A DNA stretch of 64,000 nt. Source: Cytospora piceicola (Eukaryota; Ascomycota; Sordariomycetes; Diaporthales; Cytosporaceae). Of this stretch, positions 10,962-23,035 are shown piece after piece. The notes beneath the pieces are model-generated. The model did no database searches. It worked only from the letters and a program-made list of their open reading frames with translations, and was not told where the DNA came from. The stretch's first letter is position 1, and the number at the start of each line of letters is the position of its first letter. Location of the stretch: the NCBI GenBank assembly GCA_023375675.1, contig JALQBC010000008.1:558001-622000 (forward strand), read 5' to 3'. The translations under genes and the position numbers were made by a program.

Positions 10962-12906
10962 ATGGAACTGGCTGGCTTGGTCATAGGCGTTGTGGGCGTG
11001 ATACCCGTATTAGTCGAAGTTGTTGAGGGGTATCGACGCATTGTGGAGGTGGCTCATGTGAAGCGCTACATGGCTGACCTGGGGCAAGATCTCAGAACAG
11101 AGAAGATCATCCTACAGAACACTTATGAACGCTTGCTCGATGGAATCGTGCCCGCATGGGAACTGGGAACTTTGACACAAATGGAGCCGCAGACCTCGAA
11201 GTGGAAATCATACGATGTACACATTCGTATCCGGCTCCGACAATCGTTCGAAGACTTCCAGAAGAGGACCCAAGACATGCAAAATGCTGTATCTGAGCTG
11301 CAAGAAAAGTTGCACATAGATGCCAATGGACAGGTAAGTCTTTTGAAACTATCTATCCACATACGTAGTAAATATTGGTTCGAAGGTACGGGGCCCGTGG
11401 ACATACCCAAGTACATATGTATGGAATCTTTGTCTCCAGCCTCGATGTGATGCTGACAGCCTCTTTGAACAGACCCATCTGAAGAGTTGGTCGTCAATGG
11501 TGTCAGAGATAAAAATGCGAACTCGGTTTACGCTAAAGAAAAAAGAGTACGACGAAACCATCCATAGATTACGGCAAGGAAACGCCATTTTACAGAGGTT
11601 GGTCGAGCACAGTACCTTCTTTGAAACCACTCGACGAGCAGGTTCTCAATCTAAGCTAGCCCAAACAATTCGCAATCTCTCACAAAGTCTTTTCTTTGCC
11701 ATCAGGGATACTATGGGCTGCAGTTGCAGTACACATGGTATTGGCCTGCAGCTAGCACAAATGCAGACCTCCGAACTCATCGACGAAGCGGGGGGCTTGT
11801 CTGGCGAAGGTCCTCACTTCGAAATCATCATCGAAAGAATATCTCACGAACAAATGCAACACTGGGAAGGGCTCAGCATTCACTGCAATTCGAACCACCT
11901 TTCACTTGCGGCGCCAGGTAATGGTCCGTTGCAGACTAGCCCATCTACCAGCTTGAACGACCATATGCCGAGGACCCCAAAACACGAGTCGTCTACTTTC
12001 TCGAACTTATGGACGAAGTTACGAATCGAGGACAATGAGGTGAAGGCGCCAGGATCGAAAGACAAGGATTTGGGGAAAAATGTCCGATTCTCCATACCTG
12101 CGTCTTCTAAGAGTTCGACAACCACACCTCGAACCCCTGGGGCCATACGAGCTCCCACAGGCAGTCCGCTTCCGATCGTGAACCTATGCCACGTGCTGCA
12201 CAAGGGGAAATCCATATCCAATACCTGCATCGGCTGTATCACAAGCGATATGTCTACGAGTTTCGACCTCTATCACCGAGACTGTCAACCACTGGTTCCT
12301 AAGAGTATAACATTGAGAGAGGCCCTACTTGGCAGGCAAGTTGGCCTCAGAGACTTGAAAATCTCCGAGCGATTTCACATTGCTCTGGCGTTATCGTTCG
12401 GTGTTTTACATCTCTGCAATACACCCTGGCTTAAGAAAATCGTTACGCTGGATGATATCACTTTCCTCCGCGAGGATAGCGCATCGAACTTGTATGATTT
12501 CAACCTGGACCGCCCATGCCCGTTTTTAGTCAACCAACTCACGAATGCCACAAAATTCAACACTGCCGTCAAGAGCCTGTCATCTTCATCGAGATCTGAC
12601 CCCAGACCTGTGAACTTCCCTGTCCTCTCGTTAGGGATGCTTCTCACACATGTCATCGCTGGACGCCCTGTACAAGAAATAGAGGTCGAGGAACAAATGT
12701 CCAAGCAAGCACTATCCTCTGGAAAGGACTTGGCACTGAAGCAAGTTATGACTTGCGATGACGCCTCTAACAGCTATGTGGAAGCTGTTCGATGGTGTCT
12801 TGACAACAGCTTCACGTTTGCTACGCTGGAAGCCGAGGATTTCAGACGGGATTTTCATGACGCAGTCATTGCTAGGCTCGAACGTGACCTGAGCTATCTG
12901 TCGTGA
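10962..12906 (+). CDS. DUF7580 domain protein (putative cell-death/non-self family)
   Basis: Exons 10962-11333 and 11473-12906 join in phase 0 (donor GTAAGT, branch GCTGAC, acceptor AACAG; 139-base intron), giving about 601 residues. The protein begins with a hydrophobic helix, MELAGLVIGVVGVIPVLVEV, followed by helical, charged sequence to about residue 190. This head, the LKKKEYDETIHRLRQGN segment and the C-terminal half (LGMLLTHVIAGRPV, SYVEAVRWCLDNSF) match my memory of fungal DUF7580 proteins. The Ser/Pro/Thr-rich middle (about 290-370) looks disordered. In related fungal families the N-terminal hydrophobic helix belongs to HeLo-like membrane-acting domains of incompatibility proteins; that link is inference. 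The neighbour is a divergent zinc-finger gene of a type often found beside such genes. Confidence 0.75.
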
Positions 12907-15688
12907 TCTTAGTGTTCGGGACTTCATTCGTGGCGATCTTCTTCCTCGGACAAGAAGTTTTGGGCGGGATGCGCAAAATAAGACGGGAACCATTCCCCCT
13001 GAGATAGCAGACTTAGGTATTCGATTGTTATACTCCCGGGCTTGGCGCCCATCTATTCGGGTCTGGTCAGGCGCTACTTACAGCCGAGAAATGCGGCCTT
13101 ACCACTTCGAATACAGGTATCTGTAAGATAGTCCCACTTACTTCACATGACAAGTGTAGTCCAATGTACTGTACTGTATGTACTTGTATGTTGTTGTTGT
13201 GGGGTGGGGGGGTGGAGGGTGGAGCTTCTGTGATGAAGCTAGATCCCATTTCGTATGTATAGAGCGAACAGAGGACTCTAATATGGGAGTTTGGCTTCAT
13301 TAGAATCCTTTACATCATTCTTTCAAAAGGCCCCTTGAGGTGAAAGCGCCACATACCTTGGGGCAACGATCTAGTTGGCCTTTATAGATGTTACGTGACA
13401 ATCTCGAATTACACATGCAGCAAGGAAGCGGAGGACAGGGTTGCGTTGAGAGCGGGCCTGACATTAGGTTATGTGATTTCCAGGTCTCAAAGGGGGCCAG
13501 CGTGTGGTTGTTTGCAGGTGAAAGTCTTCTCATTGATCCGTTGACGTTTTGTTGAACCTGGTATCGTGACCGTCCATCTGCTTCATGTTAATTTGAGCAG
13601 ACTGATGCTCGTGTCGGATCGTATCATATACATAAACGTATTCGACGGATGTCGGATGTATAGAGGAAGCATTGACTTACTTGCTCGACCACGGCATGGA
13701 TGAACAAAAAGTCTTATTCACGGATTCACAACATAATTGACTGACTACCCCGGACTCACTCGATCTCGACTGATACTCCTTGCTCGCTATTCTAGCTCTA
13801 ACAAACCGCGATAGTCTTGTGTATGTCGCTTGTGTCTTTCATATTTCGCCAATATAGAAGATCCGGACCGTCCATGAGATTCCGCAACCAATATCCTTGA
13901 GGGACCGCACGTGGGGCTTCATTGTGTGTAAATATAACTGGACTGGACTGAAAGAGGTGACCCGCACAGAACGTTTCGTGCCTTGCTCGTAGATGTGGGC
14001 CACTACTACCTGAATACTAGTAGACTCTATGTGTTGTTACGGCGACGATCTGTCGAGACGAACGTCGAGGTCATACCAAGCAATTTCCCCAGCTGACCAA
14101 AGAGGACGCAGACTCCCTCGACTTGTTTGGGTGAAACTGGGATGCCAAAAATACCCAGTACAGTGTAGACATGACGACTCGGCAACCAACAGGGCCAGGG
14201 ACGGGGTGTATCGAAGGTCAACCGATGGGGGCATGGAATGTCAATTCTCCGAGACTACCTGGTCGAGACAACGAGGAAGGTCAGCAAGTAATCTGGTCAC
14301 CATGAATGGACTAAGGGCAAGCAACAACTCGAATAAATAGCAGTCTACTTAGCATAAGTCTGTCCAAGGCGACAGACAGACGGGCCTCCTTGTCTGCTGC
14401 CACACAATCCAGCCGCAGAAGACGTCGACATCCGAAACCTACACAGGCCCTTGTCCATCGCTCCACAGGGAATAGGAGGTCTCCAGTTACGGTGTGGACA
14501 AGAGTAAGAGGCCTCAGGAACTTGGAGTGCAGGCAGGGACGGAGGCCCGAGCAGCATCCAGACCAGATGACAAGCTGACCAGCTGGCCGAGGTCGAGCTG
14601 GGCCTGCAGAGACGATGGACAAGATGGGGTCAGACGTCAGGTCTACCATATCCCCCAGAGACTGTAGGCGATTCGAGGTGGTGAACTGGGCAGACCTGAG
14701 CTGTTAATGTTCAGTTTCTGTTCAGCCGTAAGACAGGAAGACGACTTACCAATGAAAGAACTGGATCGTGGATCGTGGATCAGCCCAGAATAACGACGAA
14801 GACACGGACTACCTCCAGCCTGCTCGACAGACGGGTTGGGCTAGTCAACAGGACAAAACGTCGATGTAGCGGTGATAGTGCCAGTGCGAGTGCTGGTAAT
14901 CATTCAAGGCAAGCATTAGTGGTCACCGAACAACCAAAAGGTAATTGATGCAAGAACCCAGAATCTAGAGCCCAGAATCTGGGAACCAGGAGCTAAGAGA
15001 CACCGGGCAGAGTAGCTCTAAGCACCTAGGTAGCAAGCTGGCACACTGAGGCGGCGACAGCAGCTAGGCGAGTGGATGGCAGAGAGGAGGAGAAGCAGCG
15101 TGATAGGAAGGCAATGGTAGCAACTGGTAGCGTACGGTACGTACCCTGCTCCGTGTCTACCCCGTATCTCCTCGAGCTTGAGCTATTCATATCCAGTGGG
15201 AGGCATAGGGAATTGCCGAGCTTACAGGGCTTCAGAGCAGCGTCGGGGGCATCCTGGATGGATCGCGTTCCGTACCACTACCGTCTACCGGTAGCTGGAT
15301 GGAGCAGCCTGGAAACTGATATCAGGTGGCCATAGCTTCTATTCACTCTGACATCAACTCAATCTGGAATCAATTCATTGTTTTCACAGTGCCTATACTG
15401 CTGCAGCATTCACCCGGCACAAAACTCAAAATTAATTGAGAAATTTGGACTATATAAACCTGCGCTCGGACCCCCACACCGCCAACACAGTAAACAGCCA
15501 TCCATCTCAAGTGCTCCTCTACCACAGCCTTGCTCACACCGTGGTCCTCATACGGTGTGCACAATCACCTAGAAAGGACTACTTTTAAGTCCTCGTCCAA
15601 AACATATTCGCCATATGCCCCCATCTATCCTCTCCCATCTTCCATCTCCCATCTCTACACAATACACACTTGCACACTCTGAGAAACA
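12907..15688. other. Long intergenic region with upstream sequence of a small membrane protein
   Basis: No supported gene in 2.8 kb; open frames are short and overlap on both strands. Local low-complexity DNA includes a GTT/GGTGG purine-rich stretch (about 13188-13222) and a GGATCGT direct repeat at 14763-14780. The last 250 bases form a promoter for the gene at 15689. Confidence 0.5.
15451..15688 (+). promoter_or_regulatory. TATA box and CT-rich leader
   Basis: TATATAAA at 15451 lies 238 bases before the ATG at 15689. It is followed by a pyrimidine-rich segment (repeated CCATCT and TCTCCCATC words, 15616-15656), the usual leader of strongly expressed filamentous-fungal genes. Confidence 0.6.
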
Positions 15689-16349
15689 ATGGATTCCCAG
15701 AAAGACACCAAGACCAACTCAACTGCCTACAAGCAGCTTGGTAAAGACTCCTGATACCTGCCCGTCTTGTCCCCTTAGTTTGTTTGCTCGTGCGGCATGG
15801 CTTCGTAACTGACAGGTGGCTAATACTTGGCTTGGTTCAGAGACAAAGCCGCCACCTCCATACACCAAGATGGAGAACCAGGTGATCGTTGCCCAACCTG
15901 GCAAAGAGCAGATCAAGCTCGTTGCCATGCCCAACAACCCCAACATCAACACCGCCAACGCCATCCACAACGCCAACAATGCCAACAACACCGGAGGCAC
16001 CGGCGACGGCAACAAGGATGGCTGCCTTGCCATTTGCCTCGGTAGTCGCCCCGCTTTCACCGGTCCCTCTTACGTCGGCAACACTGGAACTGGCGCCAGT
16101 CACTCTGGTGTCTATTGCAGCCTTACTGGGGCCATCATTATGGGACTTATTGCCATCGTGCTCGTGGTCTTTGGTCGTGGTTCTCGTCCTCGACTCCAAG
16201 CATCGCCTGTAAAGGTAAGTCAAGTCATACTTTGTAACTGGTTTGAGAATTTCTCGGTTCTGACTATGGTCTATCAACAGGCTCAGCCCGTTCCTCTCCG
16301 CGGTCTAACAAACGGAATGACACTGATGGGCCATGGCGAACAATTTTGA
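15689..16349 (+). CDS. Small Asn-rich predicted membrane protein
   Basis: Exons 15689-15740, 15841-16214 and 16281-16349 fit with phases 1 and 0 (donors GTAAAG and GTAAGT; acceptors GGTTCAG and CAACAG), giving 164 residues. The N-terminus is hydrophilic (TKTNSTAYKQL, then a KPPPPYTKM proline stretch). An Asn/Thr/Gly-rich linker (NINTANAIHNANNANNTGG) follows, then CLAICLGS and one hydrophobic span, GAIIMGLIAIVLVVFG, at about residue 115. The tail is short and basic, then polar. It has the shape of a tail-anchored or single-pass membrane protein; no family was recognised. A different splice choice near GGTAGTCGCC would remove the membrane span, so the C-terminal half is the less certain part. 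The promoter with TATA box and CT-rich leader suggests good expression. Confidence 0.55.
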
Positions 16350-18152
16350 GACTGGAGGAGTGGTGCGTAAAGATGTGGAGGTAGAGGGGTAGACCTGACC
16401 CCTGACCTCCCCACAGGCAAGGCAGCGGTTCAGTTTGTTCGGATCCATACGTTACTTCTTCTTACTTTTTGAGGAAATGCCTTTTTTGTGCGATACTCTT
16501 GTGCCCAGGTGACTACACTCGTATGCCCGAACGTGCTATCGACATCAGGTCAAATCGTAAGCGGTAGCAGATCTCGGGTTTTTAATGGTACGCTGGTAAA
16601 CATTTGCCATCCCAGACCCGGCTGGATGCCTACACCTGGCAAATCCTCGACTTCATGTGCAGGTTCAAAGCTCGCGTGGTACAACAATGTACTGCTTGCG
16701 AATTATAGACAACTCAGTGCTGTCGTCGTATCTTATGAACTGCCCACGAAGTCCGAGTAGGGATGGCCAAAAACAACGTTTTATCAAGATACACTGTTTT
16801 TTATATTGCCATTGAACAACACCGTTTTTAATGTTTGTCAAACCCATTTCTCCTCATGGGTCGGAAGACCGGGGGGGGGTGACGGAATAATCAACCCCAA
16901 CCCTTGAAGACTTTTGCCCCCCCCCCCGAGCCTTCGTTCAAAGGTGCCCTTAGGGGTTGGTGATAGCCTCAATATCACCCCTTTCGGAGGGCCAGTCCAA
17001 ACACCATGTTTTCTTTCTCGTTTTTCTCTCTAAATAAAACTGTGTGATATGGCATTTCACACACATGAAACATGAAACAAGAAAAACAAGTTGGCCATCT
17101 CTAAGTCCGAGTGAATAGTACATAGTCAGAAGCTTTGATGGACTCAAGTGTTATAAATATTCATCTTTAATTCAGGTTAGATCTTCAAGAGTTTGTAGTC
17201 GTCTGTGGCTGCCCGACACTTTGCCTTTTTCCTTTATCTGACCACATGTACAAGGGCTTCCTCATGCTTCTGTATACCTCAAGTCTTTCTCGCTTCGGTG
17301 ACCATTTCAAACTATTCATTGTCATACCTTCCAGCAGTCCAACTCATACCAGGGCCTATTATACCGAGAATAGACTCGTATTGAAAAACCTGTTCTGATC
17401 CATCCGGAGTGATATCGGGGATAATCACAACGCTACCCCGAAATCGCCAATCCTTAAGAGGCCGTGTCCGGGGACCCTGCAGCCTGTGCTGTCAGACCGG
17501 CGGCAAGACGTCATGCATGCGAACATGTCTTTTAGGGCTGACGAGGGTATACTGTTCATAGAGTCTACAATAGCAATTCGTTATTCTCCGATACTTCCGT
17601 GCTGCTTGGAAATCTACCTTACAACTCCCTGTATCACTCGAAAAACAGGCCTGGGCTGATCATTCAGTCTTTTGAACCCTTCAGCTGACATATACAGGGG
17701 GGTTGTCACGCGAGAATTACGCATGGCAAGGGGGCCTGCAATTGATATCCTGGTATCCGACTTGAGATAATCATGGCAACTTTAGCTGATAGTGCGTCAT
17801 CTGTTCGTTGAAAGAGTATGGCGGTTGGGCTCCGGCCAACAATCCTTTGTTACATAAGTACAGTCAATAATTATATTTTGCAAAAGACTTCAATCGGAAA
17901 CAAAGGTCTGGTCCCATAATGATCATCCCAGCGGCACCAAGGATGGAATTCTTACCGTGGACCCTGCCGCCAAATGTTCAGCTTGCTGGGGCCAGCCATT
18001 TGTGCTGGTTGAGGTAATTGTGGGCGATACTCAGCCGACCGTGCACTTGAACTATCATATATAAACCAGAGGCTTCGGGACAGTTCCCCTGGCCTGAAAT
18101 AGTCTGATGGTTCTCTGTCTCTCACTCATCTCATTTTCATCAAAATATCATC
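16350..18152. other. Intergenic region
   Basis: No gene was recognised in 1.8 kb. Short G9 and C10 runs occur near 16870 and 16918. The final 100 bases hold a TATA-like ATATATAAA at 18057-18065 and a pyrimidine-rich leader (GTTCTCTGTCTCTCACTC) for the SDR gene. Confidence 0.5.
18057..18065 (+). promoter_or_regulatory. TATA box of the SDR gene
   Basis: ATATATAAA lies 88 bases upstream of the ATG at 18153 and is followed by a CT-rich leader; both spacing and context suit a fungal core promoter. Confidence 0.55.
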
Positions 18153-19223
18153 ATGTCTATCGTACAGCCGAAAATGCTTATGTCATCGCTTCGCCGTTGC
18201 TACAGACTCGGCTCCAGCATAACAAGGACCCCAGTCTCACGTCTCCAGCGTCAACCATTTCCAACACCATGTGCGGGTTTGCCAATCTCACATCGAGCGC
18301 AGTCCATACACACAGAAGCCTCGTCCCCAGCGCCACCAAAACCAACAAATCCCAAACCCACACAAGACCCAACGCGCCCAGCTACAATCCACCGCGGCGA
18401 AAACGTCGGCCGGAAGTCCCTCGCCGACTTCGACCTCAGAGGCCGGGTCTTCGTAGTCACCGGCGGCGCGCAGGGCCTCGGCCTGGCCCTGGCAGAAGGC
18501 CTTGTCGAGGCAGGCGGGAAGGTGTACTGCCTCGACCGCTCCAGCAAGCCCCAGGGGGACTACGGCGAGGCCCAGGCCCGCGTCGCCCCCGAGTGGGGGG
18601 GCAGCCTGCACTACAGGCAGCAGGACGTCACGGACGCGGCCGGTCTGGACAGGACCATCGCGGCGATAGCGGAGGAGCACCAGCGCCTGGACGGGGTCGT
18701 CGCCGCCGCGGGTGTGCAGCAGATTTGCCCGGCGGCCGAGTACACCGCGGAGGATGCGGACCGGATGATGAAGGTGAACTATACTGGTGTCTTTATGACT
18801 GCGAGTGCGGCGGCCAGGCAGATGTTCAAGTACAAGTGTCACGGCTCGATCTGTATGATCGCCTCGATGAGTGGCCAGGTGGCCAACAAGGGCCTTCTCT
18901 CGCCCGTATACAACTCCTCCAAGGCCGCGGTGATCCAGCTCGCGAGGAGCTTGGCTATGGAGTGGAGTCCCATCGACAAGGACTCCGGTGAGGGGGGTAT
19001 CCGGGTGAACTGTATCAGCCCGGGGCATATAGTGACACCGATGGTCCTGAAAAACTTCGAAGAGGTACCAGGGCTCCGGGAGAAGTGGGAGGGCGAGAAT
19101 ATGATGGGCAGGTTGGCGGAGACGAGCAAGTTCAAGGGGTCTGTGCTGTTTCTGATGAGCCGAGCGAGCTGCTTCATGACGGGAGGTAACTTGGTTATTG
19201 ACGGAGGACATACTGCATGGTGA
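18153..19223 (+). CDS. Short-chain dehydrogenase, D-arabinitol 2-dehydrogenase-like
   Basis: A single exon encodes 356 residues. The classical SDR core starts near residue 95: cofactor motif TGGAQGLG (103-110), the AAAG tetrad in place of NNAG (184-187), a catalytic serine around 238-240 (IASMSG) and Y253-x3-K257 (YNSSK). The end (MTGGNLVIDGGHTAW) is typical of the polyol/ketose branch (arabinitol, sorbose and mannitol dehydrogenases). These enzymes interconvert polyols and ketoses with NAD(P)H. The Arg/Ser-rich, acid-poor N-terminus (SSLRRCYRLGSSITRTPVSR) resembles a mitochondrial presequence, as in known mitochondrial D-arabinitol dehydrogenases. The gene is more GC-rich than its neighbours, and the strong third-position bias produces long open shadows on the other strand. 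Exact substrate is inference. Confidence 0.85.
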   Translation: MSIVQPKMLMSSLRRCYRLGSSITRTPVSRLQRQPFPTPCAGLPISHRAQSIHTEASSPAPPKPTNPKPTQDPTRPATIHRGENVGRKSLADFDLRGRVFVVTGGAQGLGLALAEGLVEAGGKVYCLDRSSKPQGDYGEAQARVAPEWGGSLHYRQQDVTDAAGLDRTIAAIAEEHQRLDGVVAAAGVQQICPAAEYTAEDADRMMKVNYTGVFMTASAAARQMFKYKCHGSICMIASMSGQVANKGLLSPVYNSSKAAVIQLARSLAMEWSPIDKDSGEGGIRVNCISPGHIVTPMVLKNFEEVPGLREKWEGENMMGRLAETSKFKGSVLFLMSRASCFMTGGNLVIDGGHTAW

Positions 19224-19845
19224 CGAGTGAAGATGCTGGGTGGTCAACCCATATGGTAATATCGCAAGAGATTTGGTCTGTCTGCATGTAGCGGGAATGG
19301 GTAAGACAAGAAATAAACATAGACTCAGAAGTATCTTGTCTATGGTCGTGGCTGGGCCTCTTGAGGCTACGGCGCATGAGTGAGGAGTCAACTTGCTTGA
19401 CAATCCTGATGGATGGTCAAGTCAGCCACACAGTAAACACTCAATGTGATCATGCGGCTAATCCGGATTCCCAGAGACAAGAGGGTCAGCCCGAACGCAT
19501 TCCAATATGTCAGGATGGACTTAAAACGAAAATTTTAAGTTGGGTATAAAGTTGATTTTGGGTTGATTAGCTGGTAAAGGTCCCCTGTTGGTTACTATAA
19601 CCTATCCCGGATTCTGACGTGGTTCAAATGCTCTTATTCCCCCTGTCCAATAATCCATCGTCGCTTGTATGCCGAGTCGAGTGGAATTATGGTGACCAAG
19701 TGGCGATAAAGTCTAGGTTTCGGTGTGCGACCCGATCCATCCCAAAGAGTTGGTAGGTCCTTCAACCTCTTCTAGCCAAATACCTGGGACCATCCGTTCA
19801 GCCCATCATCGTGCGCCGCAGGTGATGTCCCTGTCCGCTCATTAC
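19224..19845. other. Convergent intergenic region
   Basis: The SDR gene (plus) and the phosphatase gene (minus) converge here. The 622 bases contain only presumed 3' untranslated sequence; no gene or obvious terminator structure was seen. Confidence 0.5.
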
Positions 19846-20538
19846 TCAGCTCGACTCATCCACCTCGCTCTCCTCACCCGCAGCCACCTGCGTCGGTCCG
19901 CCCGAGCCCGTCGGCGGCGCAAGCTCTCCATCGTCCGTAATGCTGAAGTCCACACCAACCCGATAGCTCCAGCACTCGCAATTGCGGTACCTCCCCGAAC
20001 CCCCATTCAGCCTGTGGATGAAACCCTGGTGACTCACCACCACGATGTGGCTGTACGTCCGTGACAGCTCCATCAGGCGCCTGCGTACGCGCCGCGCCCG
20101 CCTGTGGCCTCGCCGCTCGTTGTAGTTCTCGTACAGGCCTGACCGGCTACACTCCGAGAAGTCCAGGAAGGGGTACCGCGCCTCGAGCTGCGCCCTCGTC
20201 CGGCTCTGGTTGAAGGGCCTGTCGCCGCACTCGCGCAGGTCGGGCCAGACCTGCACTGGTACTGATGGGCCGTTGGGGTTCCGAATCAGGTTGCCGAAGG
20301 CGATGTTGGCAGTCTCGAGGGTTCGCGTCAGGGGTGAGACGACGATCAGATCGGGAGGGCGCGACAGGCGCACGCCAGACGCCTGGCTTTGGCCTCGTTC
20401 CGTCAGGATGGGGTCTCGACAGGGGAAGCCTGATACCATGTTGTTCCAGGCATGGCCATGGCGGAGGAGTGTTATGGTGTGTTGTTGGTTTGGAGTCTCC
20501 GCGACCGGAGTTCCTCCTCTGATGGTGCCAGATGACAT
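19846..20538 (-). CDS. Histidine phosphatase (phosphoglycerate mutase-like) family protein
   Basis: A single exon encodes 230 residues from the ATG at 20538. The phosphohistidine motif is LLRHGHAWNN near residue 24, the second arginine lies in SPLTRTLETA, an acidic/acceptor region is DLRECGDRPFN, and the second catalytic histidine is in VVVSHQGFIHRL. This full set marks a catalytically competent branch-1 histidine phosphatase. Fungal homologues of this small cytosolic type are annotated as phosphoglycerate mutase family, but most are general phosphatases and not glycolytic mutases. The C-terminal tail is acidic and probably disordered. The gene is convergent with the SDR gene and stands alone upstream. 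Confidence 0.85.
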   Translation of the reverse strand: MSSGTIRGGTPVAETPNQQHTITLLRHGHAWNNMVSGFPCRDPILTERGQSQASGVRLSRPPDLIVVSPLTRTLETANIAFGNLIRNPNGPSVPVQVWPDLRECGDRPFNQSRTRAQLEARYPFLDFSECSRSGLYENYNERRGHRRARRVRRRLMELSRTYSHIVVVSHQGFIHRLNGGSGRYRNCECWSYRVGVDFSITDDGELAPPTGSGGPTQVAAGEESEVDESS

Positions 20539-23035
20539 CTTGGCGTGTTTGGGCTAGAGGATTGGGGACGAGGTTAGGGAAGGGTGCCCGACGAAATATC
20601 AGTCCCAATGTCTATTGCGCAATTCTGTATTCTGGTTGGTTTAATGCTTTGTGATGCCTCCCTTGACTCTGGGATGAATGTGAATGTTGGTGACGTAGGC
20701 AGGTTGAAATGTGGCCTTCTGATGTTCTGCCTGGTGCTATTGGGTGACTTCGAAAGTGGGGGAGATAAATGGAGTCGGGCAAAGGAGTTCACAAACAGCT
20801 TTGAATTTATCAATGAACGTCGTCGAGATACAACTGCTAGAAATGAAAGAACACTGAATATGCAGTCTCCCTAAAACCCACCAAAGATCAGATGCTGGGA
20901 TTCTGAAACCAGAAAGCCGACATGATATTGAGGCTGGTAAATTGGGGAAGTGTCCGAACTAGGGTTAGCGCTACAATGTTAAGTAAGCATGCTTCTATTT
21001 CTGGACCACACCTGCAACATCCTATTCTATCAAGCTATTAAATAGTGTATTCCATGTTCTACATGATCTGATACGAAAAGAAATAAACTAATCTTATAAA
21101 GATAGTAGCGAACACAGGGAGGCAGGGTTTCCGCATGAACCCCCCCCCCCCCCCCTTTCAAATAAGCCATGAGTTAAGTATTACCGAAGCTGAAGTAAAC
21201 AAGCTTTCTGAAGACCTATCTGAGCTAACGGTTTGATCTGATCATCTGATCATCTGGTAGTAATGGAACTTTATTCGAACATGGCATAAAGCTTGACATG
21301 GGCGAGATGATTTTGGATACAGAAGCACACTTCAGACGGATATAAAGAAAGACCAGGGACATGCCTAGCAGTATAATCTCGTCAGGACCTACAAGACTTT
21401 AGGGCCGCCCCCCGCCCCCAGGCAAGAGCCTTTCAGCTTCTTAGCTTCATGAAGATATATAGCTACAATGATTGGGTAATCAAGTGAGAGACAATATTGC
21501 GCAGCTCGTCCAGGTGTTGGGTTTTCCAAGCTTATGACAACTCTGACCTGATCAATCAGAATGATCTCTATGGTTTGAAAGAATGAGTTGAATCTGCTTA
21601 CCCAACTAGTGATTTTAGGGATTTGGTTGCCCCGAATTCCCCTGATGCTCAAACACTACCTGGGGTGGGTATGTATATATAGTCTGCAAGTAATCACGAG
21701 TACTCAACGAGCATCACGTTGTTCAATATAGAATATTACATCTTTCTGTGGGTATTATGCCCTATTTTGATACGTGGTTTCTGATATAGGAATATTCTGC
21801 ACTTATACTTTCATACTATGACTTAGCAATGTAACATCACTCTTTATGCATAAGTCCCCGCTGATACCTGCACTACTCAAGTGCTAACATTGAAGTCAAA
21901 ATTGTTTCAATGTTGAATTATTAGGGACCAGGAGCCTACTACCAACCTTGAAACAACGACCGGTCCCTAGTGAATCATATGCTATAATTCTCACACCTTA
22001 AGTTGCTTGGCACGAGAGTCCTAGCACCTGGGCAGGGGCGTCCAAGGCATCTAGTGGTTGAATTGAAGTACATAGTCGCGGACTATTTCTTTGTTCGTTA
22101 AAGTGGGAACTACTCGGAATGTTTGCCGGTATCAAAGATCCCTGTCAAACGGCCGGGGTCCGAAACGGTGATAGGGTGCTTCCACGTGGTTCTCGTCCCG
22201 GCTCCACTTCCAAGGTTGGGACCATATAAATAACTTGCTGGTCAGCTGGTGCTCGATAGAACCTTGATTCCAAACAACCCTGTCCGGATAGACATCTCTT
22301 TGTCCTCCTCTGAAGAATAAGGCAAAGATTGATGTGGAGCACTGCCGAGAACCTCCAACAACTTCATACGCCAAGGAGAACGGCTTGAATGTATAAAATA
22401 AAATAAACTAATAATTGAGCCGAAGCCGGGTTTGAAAGAAGTTGGGTCACAACGCGAGAGCGTAATACTCCTGTACTTGCGGCTACCGTCAAGTGTGAAC
22501 ATCATAAGATACAAAACAACATCCCCGGTACACAGGCTTGACGCGCGTTGTTCCGATGAATACCCGGTGTATCTCAGCTTCAAAACTTGAATATGTATTT
22601 TTTTAAACTCTGATTGGAGGTCGCTGGCAATACCAGTGTAATAAATTCCAGGATGACAATCGGAGCAAAATATTTCTTGGCTCCAGAAAAATTCTGAACT
22701 ACGTCCACCTGCGCTAGTGATAACCAGCCCGGGCGCCGAGCCACGCGATGCTCAACGACTACCGACGGCCCGAAGCACTTATTCAAGTACCCCATCTCTG
22801 ATCCCAATGGATAAGGTTTCGAATACTCACTTCTTATCTCTTTGTAGCCCTGGGACTAGGAACTTGGTATTGAAAAAGAACATAAGCCCACACGAATCTG
22901 CAAAGGTTGTAGTGACACGTCGACAGTTCGGGTACTCGAGTTCATCATTTTCTGGCGGCCGGAGCCGTCTACCACATCCTGCACAACCACGACGTGCCGC
23001 AAAATACCGGCCTCCAGGGCTGTCCAGGATGGCCC
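20539..23035. other. Long gene-poor region
   Basis: About 2.5 kb with no supported gene. It is AT-richer than the genes and carries a C16 tract (21140-21155), a TGATCATC direct repeat (about 21240-21255) and scattered short open frames on both strands. The last 250 bases are open upstream of the next gene and could hide a 5' exon. Confidence 0.5.
21140..21155 (+). repeat. C16 homopolymer
   Basis: Sixteen C in a row in gene-poor DNA, the same length as the tract at 8414. Confidence 0.9.

Noticed and set aside
18288..19403. Long minus-strand open frame opposite the SDR gene
   Set aside because: It is a shadow of the strong GC third-position bias of the SDR gene; the translation is His/Arg/Pro/Leu-rich with no motif.
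21389..21652. Minus-strand open frame of 87 codons in gene-poor DNA
   Set aside because: No motif, no introns, and sits in AT-rich sequence where short open frames arise by chance.
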